Source of the DNA: Ipomoea triloba | Lineage: Eukaryota; Streptophyta; Magnoliopsida; Solanales; Convolvulaceae | DNA length: 64,000 nucleotides | Reading direction: 5' to 3' | Assembly: GCF_003576645.1 (NCBI RefSeq) | Contig: NC_044920.1 | Location: 42,364 to 106,363 of the forward strand | Part shown: piece after piece, positions 10,701-20,129 of the stretch | Layout: each line of letters opens with the position of its first letter | How positions within the stretch are numbered: position 1 is the stretch's first letter | Notes under the pieces: model-generated | What the model saw: only the letters and a program-made list of their open reading frames with translations | Told to the model about the DNA's origin: nothing | Databases searched by the model: none | Position numbers and translations under genes: made by a program

Positions 10701-13510
10701 ATGGCCGACGAATCTGTTAACTCCTCCGCTGAACGGACCATCTCAGATGCCGATGTTACATCCTCTGTTTCTATGGGTGTAAATTTGCTTTCTACTGCTT
10801 ACCACTTTATCAGTATTAAGCCGACTCACAAAAATTATTTGTTTTGGAGGGCACAAGTTGTATCTTTCTTCTAGGGACATGGGTTAATGGAGTTTATTGA
10901 GGGTAGTCACCTATGTCCGGATGCTTTCCTCCCAACCACTGCCACTAATGCAGTACCACAAGCCAATCCGGCTCATTCAATTTGGTTTCGTCATGACCGA
11001 GCTTTGATGTCCATGTTGATTTCTCTCTTTTAGAAGAGGTTATGCACCTTGCAGTTGGTCGCAAGACATCACAACAAATTTGGGAGTCGACCGAACAGTC
11101 TCTAGCATCCTCATTTCGTGCCATGTTGCTTCATCTTCTTGGCCAACTTCAATCCCTTCAATAGGGTAATTCCTCTGTGGTCGATTATATTGGTCATGCC
11201 CGTGTAGTAATGGAGGACCTTGCTTAGGCCGGACTGACGGTCAGTTTAGATGAGATGAATTTATATGTTTTTCGTGGCCCACAAGCGGAATATGTTAGGA
11301 ACCGCGAACCATTGATTTTGATGATACCAAAGACCCGAGGAGACCCCCCCCCCCAATCTTTTGCGTTGTCTTTTTGTTAGAAGGACGAATCTGTTAGACG
11401 AATCCTTACTTTTCAAGAGTGACACTCTATCATTCCAAGCAAGACTTCGAGTCAAAGACCTCAAGACGAAGACTATAAGATCTGAAGATTGAAGACACGA
11501 AGACTGAAGACTGTGGAAGTATAAGGCCGAAGAATGGAAGGGCCGAACCCTTGAAGACTGAACAATCAAAGATGATTGATTCGAGGAGATAATGGGAGAA
11601 TGATGAAGTCAATCATTCTCACGAGTACCAAAGGCAGTAGACATTCTCTGAGATTTGTCTTGTCCATAGCCTTGAGGTTGGGTATAACCTGAATGTCAAA
11701 CGGATCCTAGGTGATGATCCCAAGGAGCATTAAATGATTGTCTCTTTATGTGAGACAAAAGACAAACTGTCCTTGCATAAAAGTGGGCAAACGGCTAGAA
11801 AGTACTGACATTCTCAAAAGGTCTAACATTACCCATTGGATATTACACACTGGTTAATAGGATTTTGAATTTCAGATTCCCTCCAACGGATCTGAAAATT
11901 CACACCTATAAATACCCTTGATCCTCCTCATTTGGATAAGGTTGAAAAAAGCAAAAAGTATTAGCAAGCAAAATTTTCAGTGTGCAAAATATTCAAAAGT
12001 TCATAATCACGATCCAATTTACGAAAGAGATCTTGTGAAGTTCAACTGTTGAATCAAGAAGCTCAAACACAAGACTCTCACGTTGGAGAAACATATTCAA
12101 CCATTTCAACCTATCTCTACTTGAAGAAGTAGAAAGAGACGGAGTAAACTTTGAAGAAGTTGAAAACCTAAAGAGACATGACTGTCGGGCTTGGTGATCA
12201 AAGGAGCACGTTGTAGAGTAAATATTGTACTATTAAGGAGACAATAGTGCAATCCTTCACAAGTTGTGAAAAAGAGTGGAGTAGGCTTCGTTAACAGCCA
12301 AACTACTATAAAAACTCTCCTTCCTCTCTCTCTTATTTTACATACTGCATTGCATGCTAAAACCAAACTTAATTTTCATAAGATAAAACTCGTGCAAAGT
12401 GATTTTAAAATCCATCAAAACTTTATTTATCTGCTGCGTTTATCTTTGATCAAGTTCAACCTTCAAAAGGGTGTGTGGCAAAAAGTTTTAAAAATTTCCT
12501 TGTGGGGCTTTTCCACCCCCCCCCCCCCGCCCTCCCCCTCCCTTCTAGACTCACTTCTTCTTAACTGGGACCAACAGAATATCGCAACTTAACATCGTCC
12601 CTAGTAGTTCGTGGACAAGATTTGACTCTCACAGAACTGGGCGATTTTCTTAGTGCACATGATTTTATCCATGGTAACAGTGGACTCGCAATGCCAGCCG
12701 CCACGACAGTTTGACGGTCGTGGCAATGGTCGTGACAGAGGCAATCAATCTCAGTGTCAACTCTGTAATCGTTTTGGTCACACGACTCGCACATGTTACG
12801 ATTACTTTAGTTTACCTCCCTAGGCAAATTTAGCATATCAAGGTGACGATAATGGTTCTTAGGTATGGATCCCTTACACTGAGGTTTCCAATCATGTGAC
12901 TCCAGATATTGGTGCCCTATCTATTTCATAAGAGTACACTGATAATGACACACTCCGTATTGGTGATGGTAAGAGTTTACCTATTAGTCATGTTGGTCAT
13001 GCTTCCATTACTACACCATCTAGGTTTTGTCTAATATTTGTCTAATATTTTTCATGTTCCTAAGATGTCTACATCTTTATTGTTTGTTAAACAATTTGCC
13101 TAAGATAATAAAGTATTCTTTGAGTTTCACCCCTCTTTTTTCATTGTGAAGGACATCAATTCCAAGGAGATTCTTCTACGAAGAAGTAGCTCTGGGGTCT
13201 ATACACACTTCCTATCATCAATTGTTATCCGTTTACTTTCCTTTATGCTCGTGCATCTGCTTGTGTGTGGCACGATCGTTTAGGACATTCACATCATCGA
13301 GTCTTACATCGTATACTTCAGACTTGTCCGGTTAGTGAGTCTAGTAATTAGTGTAATTCTAGTTTGTGTAATGCGTGTCAATTAGGAAAATCTGCAAGGT
13401 TTCCTTTGCCACATGTTAAGTCGTTTAGTTCAGACATTCTTGATTTAATATACACAAATATTTGGGATCCAGCTCCCTTTTTGTTTACTGATGGCTATCG
13501 TTACTTTGTT
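10701..13510 (+). pseudogene. Copia B gag-pol remnant
   Basis: The frame opens at ATGGCCGACGAATC (10701). Gag ends in a CCHC zinc knuckle (CQLCNRFGHTTRTC near 12757). Then come a protease with the active-site region changed (WIPYTEVSNH where Copia A has WIPDTGATNH), a GAG-pre-integrase region and the integrase start. Amber codons stand where relatives have Gln: after LFWRAQVVSFF, in SLQ-stop-GN, in LA-stop-AG, in LPP-stop-AN and in GS-stop-VW. A few TAA stops are also present. The loss of the catalytic Asp and the truncation make it non-functional. Confidence 0.8.
11293..12576 (+). mobile_element. Solo LTR (about 1.28 kb) inside Copia B gag
   Basis: The segment begins TGTTAGGAACC and ends CTGGGACCAACA, and is flanked on both sides by the 5-bp duplication GAATA (11288-11292, 12577-12581). 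Removing it rejoins the gag frame (FRGP-AEY...RNLTSSL). A TATA-like CCTATAAATACC lies near 11907. The length and ends resemble LTRs of the SIRE/Maximus group of plant Copia elements, an inference from remembered consensus features. It contains two long C runs (about 11344-11354 and 12517-12528). Confidence 0.85.
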
Positions 13511-14052
13511 AATCATGATAGAGATCATGCCGCGATGGTCATCATGAGGGTGTAAAGTAACTCTCTGAAGTAGATCAGTTCCACGCCGACTATCACGATT
13601 GTGATTGTCAATGTGACAATGATAATCTCCAAGCTTAAAATAGAAGTCATGATCATCATCACAGCCGTGACCCCAACAAATAAAGCCTGAAGTGATCATC
13701 ACGGCGTGAAGATGATTGTGGATCTTGTTGTGAGAATTGAAGTACATTTGGAGGCCGCATAATCCATCACGATTAGGATTGCAGTTATCATGATTAGGAT
13801 CCTAACAAGCTGACATTTTGATATATTTTGATACGATCCCAAGCTATAAATAGACTTTAGTAGTTATTTTCATTGATTATTCGTTTTTCACTTCTCTCTC
13901 AACCGTTATTAAACAAAAGCTCTCTAGGTGTGAGATTGCTACCAAAGTAAGACTAGGAGTCTAGGACTTTTTATATCTGTATTATTATCCATATTTTTAT
14001 CCCTTATTTAATCCATTTTGTTGGTGAATTGCCCCAAACCTTGTGTGAACTA
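13511..14052 (+). repeat. LTR-like fragment rich in inverted ATCACGG/CCGTGAT motifs
   Basis: The integrase of Copia B breaks at its left edge and the copied channel exon begins at its right edge. It holds several short inverted repeats (for example around GATCATCATCACAGCCGTGA), a TATA-like CTATAAATAG near 13845 and a T/C-rich tract, as in an LTR promoter and leader. Similar sequence (TATCAC...TCGTGA) recurs near 15380-15395. No partner LTR or coding region was found, so the class is open. Confidence 0.4.
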
Positions 14053-14360
14053 TGGCCGCTAGTGTCTTCGCAATGGACAGGTACAACTTCATATATTCTA
14101 ATTTTTATTTACTCTTATATTTGAATTAAAATGTTTAAAGTTTTTATATAGCAACTGCTGCGTAATGTGCTTTCTTAATTTAGGTGTATAGGAGAGGAAT
14201 TACACCACTTGATGAAGCTCGGGTTAATGGAAACAAGAAGCTAATAAAGTTACTTGAAGATGTTAAGAATACTCAAATATCAATGCATCAATATAAATGG
14301 CCCATCAAGAGAATTCATGATGCAATTAGTTACCATTATTAACAAAATTTCACATGTAAT
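14053..14360 (+). pseudogene. Second copy of the channel's last intron and terminal exon
   Basis: From GTGTCTTCGCAATGGACAG the sequence follows 10083-10493: end of exon 10, intron 10 (without the SINE), acceptor TATAG, a complete terminal exon at 14192-14342 with TAA stop, and the first bases of the 3' UTR. About ten differences in 180 bases separate the two exon copies, several of them amino acid changes. Acceptor site, reading frame and stop are all intact, so it could serve as an alternative last exon or be the original 3' end of the gene. No promoter or further exons belong to it. Confidence 0.8.
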
Positions 14361-15399
14361 ATTTGTTTTTCTTTGTTCTGTTTCAAAACTTCAAACTATA
14401 TTTGTAAGTTACATCTTGTGTTTTTATTGTTACAATTTTTATATTTTATTAGATAAAAATCCCAAGGACTTTGTTTGCACTCTTCATTAATATGATGTCC
14501 GTTAGACAATATTTAATTTAATTGATATCTTAAACATGTGCCATGTATTAGGCTGAACACATACATCAAAGTTTGACCTTTGCAAGATGATGTGGAAGCT
14601 TGTGTATTTTTTTTTTTTTTGTATATTTTTAATTCTATAAGTCATGTATCTTGTAAGCTTTCTATGTTGTGTACTATTTTTTAAGTAAATTGTTTATTTT
14701 TCTATATTATTAGTTTGTTATTTTATAATAATATAATATAAATAAAGATCACTTTTGAGAGTGAGAGAGTACTGTAGGAATCTAGAAAGATAGTGAAGGC
14801 TTTATAAATTTGATGATGTGTAAGTGGAATCCATTTTTGAATGTGAAACGGTATTACATGGATAAAGACATCCTTAGAGGGAGACCTTTTATCCATTATG
14901 AAGTTACTAGTTCAATATTTTCTAGTGAGGTGGTAGGTGCCCATACTGTTGCTAGGGAAGTTGTTTCTATGACAGGTTGTGGGGAGTGGTTAGACACTCC
15001 ACATCTTTATCTCGTAAACTGTCTTTCTTCTAAATTAATTCATTAAGTCTTTGTTTCCAAAAGAAAATGCATTAGACATTAATTAGAATAAAATAATAAA
15101 ATTTCTAATTGCCATAGAATGGTATTTCATTAAAGAACTCTTAAAAGTGTCACAAGATGCCTCAACTCATGAAATTAGCACGCACCTCCCAACAAGTCTT
15201 ACTCAACTCTTGGTATATTCAATAATTGTTAGCACTGTTTTAAAAAGTAATACTATGGTCATGTTTGATAAATTAGTTAACTTATCAGCTAATTTTGATT
15301 TATTTGAATATTATTAGTTGTTTGACTTGGTTAAAAAATTAATATTAGTGTTTGATTAATCTTGATTGTCATGTTGACTATCACTATCGTGATTTACTA
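14361..15399. other. AT-rich region after the duplicated exon, no gene recognised
   Basis: The first 150 bases are probably the 3' UTR continuing from the copied exon. The rest holds a T run (about 14609-14622), TA-rich stretches and a 78-codon open frame (14810-15046) that matches nothing recognised. The end shows a short likeness to 13590-13610. Confidence 0.5.
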
Positions 15400-16308
15400 C
15401 TCAAGTAGCTCAGATAGTGCCATGCGGTAAGGGGCCTTTGAGATTGGAGTAGTTCTGAGAACAACCTCTATTTCAAACTCAATTTCCCTATTTGGAGGTG
15501 ATCTAGGTAAATGCTCTGGGAACACATCCGAAAATTCCTTAACAACTAGGATATCATCTAATTCAACTTCTTTTCTAGTGGGTATCCATTACATAAGCCA
15601 AGAAACCGCTACACTCTTTTCTCGATTCTTTCTTAGCCTTCAATCCAGAAATTACTTTCAATAGCACTTTCAACACCAACACTCCACTCCTAGGAAAGTG
15701 TCCCAAAGTAAAGATAAATTGTCCAGGAATTTGAAATATCACTTTTTCTACGAGCGCAATCAAAATAGGCATTTTTTTTTGATAGCCAGTCCATTCCTAA
15801 TATCACATCAAAATCCTGCATATCTAGTTGAATTAAGTCAATTAACACATTACTCCCATTAAGTTGTAGATAACCATCTTTAAACCAAGTGTCACCATAA
15901 TTTTCACCATTGGGTTATTAACATGAAAAGGTTCACTCAACTTCTTAGCTTACGAATTTAAATTCTTTGCAAACTTTTCATAAATAAGACAATGCAAACA
16001 ACCTGAATCACATAGCACGTAAGCATCCACAACTATGTTCCAAATAGGTGACACATTTATCGACAACCTAACCCAACGAGTTTGATCATGTGTAGGGACA
16101 CCCCTCCTAATCATAGTAAATCAAGACTCCTTAAATTCACAACAAAGAAAGTATGACCACATCAGCAAAAATGTTTAGGAAGCCATATCCAAAACTTGCT
16201 CAAGGACAAAACTTATCAGCTGCTAAGTTAAAGCTTAATCTTGTAGAAATTCAAACTTAAATTCTCGACCAACTAAGGATTTAAACCTAAGCTCTGATAC
16301 CACTCTGT
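15400..16308 (-). mobile_element. Ty3/Gypsy fragment: protease to start of reverse transcriptase
   Basis: Read on the minus strand, a primer binding site (GGTATCAGAGC, near 16294-16304) is followed after a large deletion of gag by a decayed retropepsin region (DSG...KLSEPFHV), the motif DFDVILGMDWLS (near 15781-15815), KVIFQIPGQF and finally the start of reverse transcriptase (ISKAPYRMA near 15430). Stops and frameshifts are frequent. The sequence stops at about 15400, so finger, palm, RNase H and integrase regions are missing. Confidence 0.8.
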
Positions 16309-18562
16309 CACGCACCACTTTTAGGACATGACCCGACTGTATCGTTACGTGAAGACCTATAACGATACGAAGCCTAACCATGCATACCTCTTGAAACCTT
16401 CATAACAACACTTGAATACACAACAATTCCACAATTCAATTTGGCAAAACATAATCAACTAGTTCTTTCCAAAAACTCATCAAATCCAATATTAGATATT
16501 TACAATCAAGAGTAGTATGTCCATAATGCATCACAAGCACCAACACCAAGCACAATGGTTTACCAAAAATACAGAGGGTAAAAGGGAGTATCCAAATAAA
16601 GAAAAATCTATGATAAGCTCCAATACTATGACTAAGTCTCCTAGTTCCAAAATTCACCTTCGAGACCCCATCACTTGTGCTCGTGCTATTCACATGTCCT
16701 TAACTACTCTGAAACATGAGGAAAAATACAAATAATAAGCTAATGCTCAGTAAGTGGTACTCTTTTCAACCCCAGATCAAGTAACCTTAGTAAAATACAA
16801 TAGGCTTTATAGTAATAAATAGATGCAAATCGCGATCTTCAAACTATATCGAAGTCATAATATAATTTTATCCTACTGTACACATGTTACCCAAAATAGA
16901 AACTTTAACTTTAGCTACATGGGCATCAACATTACTTCATAACACAATACTTTCAAGAGCTCAAATCACTCTTTAACCCATGACTCATTGGCAACCTACA
17001 CCCACCATTATACCTTGTGGCATAGGCCATTATCGGTATAATGATCTAAAAAGACTCGACGATTCGGAATGAGTCAGGCTCGACGATTCAGAATGAGCTA
17101 GATGGAACGTTCCAACAAATAATTCAAAAGTAAAGACTCGATGATTCGGAATGAGTTAAGCACGACGATTCGGAATGAGCATTTATGAACGTTTCAAGCC
17201 GAACAAAACAAATAACAAAATGTAGATTGCCTCATGAGTTTGGTTAAACATTCAAAATAATTCTTATAATCAAATAGCCCATTGTAACAAAAATCATTTT
17301 CTTAAAATCACATGTAAACACTGCGTTCACTTCAACATAGGGAAAAACTTATTTATTCCTTTAAAACAAAGAGAAAATCGTCCAGAGATACAACATGTAT
17401 TGCTCCCTTACCAGTAGACATCTCTAAAAATGTTTTAATAAATTGAAACAAGTACTAGCTCTCTCATCCTTGTTTTAATAATAAAGCATCTAAAAAAATA
17501 GTATCCCAAGGTTCAAAAGCATTATACATAAATCCTACACATACATGCAAGTAAAATATCAGTATCTAAAGCTTAAGCAATTCTAAAAGGGCAACTCCTA
17601 GAACAAAAACCAATGGTCACTAATATGTCTTGTTAACATGCCATATTGATGTGAGAGCATGATTCAGCTACAATAAACAAGAAATTCATTTAGTGTTGTT
17701 ATCCAGTGAACTCATACCTACAAAGACATGTACGAAGTATAATTCATGAACATTGAATCAGTGACAAGAAGGTGCTCCATTGGCCTCTTAAACTTGTGAT
17801 AATGAACATTGACTCACTTAGCATTTCTGACACTAAAATCCAAATTCACAATTTTGGGTTTTTGTTAAGGAAAACTCCTAAAGAATTTTAACTCCCAAAA
17901 TTATAACAATATTATGGGTGCACAATTGTGTAACAAGCTAAAACATCTCTTAAACTTGTGATAACTGTGTAATGTTTTTAAATGCTTCAAAACTAGAAAT
18001 TGCACCTTTTAGCTAATGCAAAACTAAAGAATGTTTGATATTGTCATATGATACTTTCCTTGAGTGCTTGTATTTTTTTTATCTATTCAGTTCACCTTCA
18101 TGTGATCCTTATCATGAATCACAAATATCTATTATGGAAATATTCAAGCACATATATGGAGCAAAGTCTAACAGAAATACAAAATCTAGCTTCAAATAGA
18201 ACAAGATACACCAAGTAATAGTGTAGGGGCTATATTCACAAACACAAATAAACCGGAGGAAAAAGCAAATCCCTAAGCATGAGCAAAATACACAAACAGA
18301 AAAACAAAAGGCTCAGGGTCCGTTTACTAACTGGAAATTTTCTCCAGTTTTCTGAAAATTTAGAAAACTGGAAAACAGAAAACATGTTTACTAGCACAGT
18401 TTTCCGTTTTGAAAACAGGAAATAATTTTCCAGTTTTCTAGAAATCTGAAACACTATAAAAAATTGTTTTCTAAATGGAAAACAGAATCACCTATCCTCT
18501 ATTAGACTATATGTCACTATAACCACATTCTCACCATTATCTACTTACATATTTATTCATTA
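16309..18562. other. Probable Gypsy LTR and leader, then intergenic DNA
   Basis: The sequence next to the primer binding site ends GGTGCGTGACA on the minus strand, as an LTR end would, so some of 16309 onward is probably the LTR. The far LTR end could not be placed because no partner is present. The remainder is AT-rich with a repeat cluster at 17050-17183. A low-complexity block rich in GGAAAAC and CCAGTTTTC inverted motifs lies at about 18316-18475. No host gene was recognised. Confidence 0.45.
17050..17183 (+). repeat. Four CGACGATTCGGAATGAG repeats
   Basis: The 17-base phrase occurs at about 17056, 17081, 17136 and 17162, with one or two substitutions in two of them. Spacing is about 25, 55 and 26 bases. 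The repeats form two close pairs, suggesting duplication of a pair. They may lie in the LTR or leader of the adjacent Gypsy fragment. Confidence 0.7.
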
Positions 18563-18567
18563 CTATG

Positions 18568-19130
18568 TGATGGGTAAATATGCACATGTACTAGTCGGTC
18601 CGTAAATCACATGTCCGTCGACGGTCACCCAATTCGACGGTCACCCGGTCCGTCGGCCGCATGATCGGAAGCAACACACCTTATGGATTGGAGGCTCACG
18701 AGCGCAACAGTTGCTTGATGTGACGACCGACAACTTTTCGGGAACAAGGGATCCGTGTTTTCATCACCTCGAGTAACTCAACCACTTCGAGCAAACCGAT
18801 GCGCATTTTGCGGAGTGACAGCCCATATGCCCTCCACTTGCATATCAGACACCATGTGCATAGTGAATCCACTTGGTATAAATATAGGGCTAATTCCCCT
18901 CGCCGGAGGAGGAGAACTCATCAGTACTACACTAATACACTTGTGATTTGCTCATTCGTCTCTCTTGCTCTCTCCTTGTTACTGTTCGTCACCCGTAGAG
19001 CGACATAGCTTCTTACCGCTCAGTCGTCAACCGGTAGAGCGACCGATTGACCGGCCGAGCGGCATCCTTCACCACACGTAACACACGTATTCGTAGCGTA
19101 ATCGTAGACCCGTTTACATTTACGCTATCA
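18568..19130 (+). repeat. 5' LTR of the Tat-like element
   Basis: It starts TGATGGGTAAATATG, ends TACGCTATCA, and carries a TATA-like GGTATAAATATAGG near 18877. It matches 29273-29835 over its full length. Partial or full redundant copies at 20879-21441 and 22434-22660 come from the contig joins. Confidence 0.9.
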
Positions 19131-19149
19131 TTGGCGCCGTCCGTGGGGA
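19131..19149 (+). other. Primer binding site, TTGGCGCCGTCCGTGGGGA
   Basis: It lies at the first bases after the LTR. TGGCGCCGT matches the start of the tRNA-Asp-type binding site used by many Tat and Athila elements; the rest deviates. Repeated at about 21442 and 22661 in the redundant contigs. Confidence 0.75.
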
Positions 19150-19213
19150 TTGAACGAGTCACTCTGTTCTATCCCGTTATCTTTTATTTCTTCACACCGT
19201 TATCCATCTTGAA

Positions 19214-19969
19214 ATGACGAACAGCAGGAGAAATCGTAGCCGAAGTCACATGCGAAAGAGAAATTCAACCCGTCAGATGACTAAAGCATTTCTAGAGGAC
19301 GATCTACGTCAACAATTAGATCGGTCAAGGAACTTGAACAACGAGCTCACGTCCAATCCGTCAAGAAAAAACATACAACCAACCCAACCGGTTGGTTCGA
19401 GCGAAGGCCTACATGCTGGACAAACAAACTTTCGAATGACAATTACATGTGCCATGTTGCTACCAGTAGGCCAAACGTTGACCTCAACACCAGGAATATT
19501 GGGAAGGAATCAAATACAAGGAGCACCACAACATGGGTCCACACCGATATGCCAACCAGAGCTGGGAACTCTTGGGTACTATGTTACGACACCCACCCCC
19601 CGAATGACGACGAACCCTCAGAGTCCTATCGCTCAACAACAAATGCCTCAACTTTTCCATGCACAACAGTCGCATCTACAACCTCAAGGGAGCAACCAAG
19701 AGGAAGTTCGATTGGCGAATCGTACGCAAAGACTAGATCGAGAAGAACATAAAAAGCATCGACAGGATGACATCATACAACGCAGAAGTGTTTTCGACCG
19801 AATTCGAGAGAGTGCTAAATTCCGATTGGGGGTTCGAGGTAACCATGATCGACAAACATCACGGATGATTACAAAGAAGCGGCTCAAAGAACGCACTACA
19901 AGCGGAACGGAAGGCTTAGCTGGTCGGGTGGACAACCAAGATGCATGGAAGAATGGGTCAGCTGTCTGA
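19214..19969 (+). CDS. Short gag-like protein of the Tat-like element (251 aa)
   Basis: The frame opens 64 bases after the primer binding site and codes for a basic, Gln- and Arg-rich protein. It begins MTNSRRNRSRSHM and includes a patch near its end (RRSVFDRIRES) like the linker found before the capsid domain in Tat gag proteins. No capsid (retrotrans_gag) domain, zinc knuckle or protease follows; the frame stops just before the 29-nt array. It is probably the N-terminal stub of a larger gag left after an internal deletion. Whether it is translated is unknown. The same frame recurs unchanged at 21525-22280 and 22744-23499 because of contig redundancy. Confidence 0.6.
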   Translation: MTNSRRNRSRSHMRKRNSTRQMTKAFLEDDLRQQLDRSRNLNNELTSNPSRKNIQPTQPVGSSEGLHAGQTNFRMTITCAMLLPVGQTLTSTPGILGRNQIQGAPQHGSTPICQPELGTLGYYVTTPTPRMTTNPQSPIAQQQMPQLFHAQQSHLQPQGSNQEEVRLANRTQRLDREEHKKHRQDDIIQRRSVFDRIRESAKFRLGVRGNHDRQTSRMITKKRLKERTTSGTEGLAGRVDNQDAWKNGSAV

Positions 19970-20129
19970 CCATGGGATCCTACAAGTCTTAGACTTCTTC
20001 GTTTGGAGTTTTGTTCGACCTACACGTTCGTTTGGGGTTGTGTTCGACCTGCACGTTCGTTTGGGGTTGTGTTCGACCTGCACGGATTTTCGTTTGGGGT
20101 TGTGTTCGACCTGCACGAATTTTCGTTTN

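Larger units (their letters stand above)
10494..13510 (+). mobile_element. Copia B, truncated LTR retrotransposon related to Copia A
   Basis: A 5' LTR (10494-10642) like that of Copia A is followed by the primer binding site TGGTATCAG (initiator Met tRNA). Gag, zinc knuckle, protease, GAG-pre-integrase and the start of integrase follow, all in the order of Copia A. The element is interrupted by a solo LTR (11293-12576) and stops abruptly at about 13510 inside the integrase (after GYRYFV). No 3' half or 3' LTR is present. It begins 18 bases after the channel stop codon. Confidence 0.85.

Noticed and set aside
14810..15046. 78-codon frame after the duplicated channel exon
   Set aside because: No homology was recognised, there are no flanking splice sites or conserved motif, and this length occurs by chance in such DNA.
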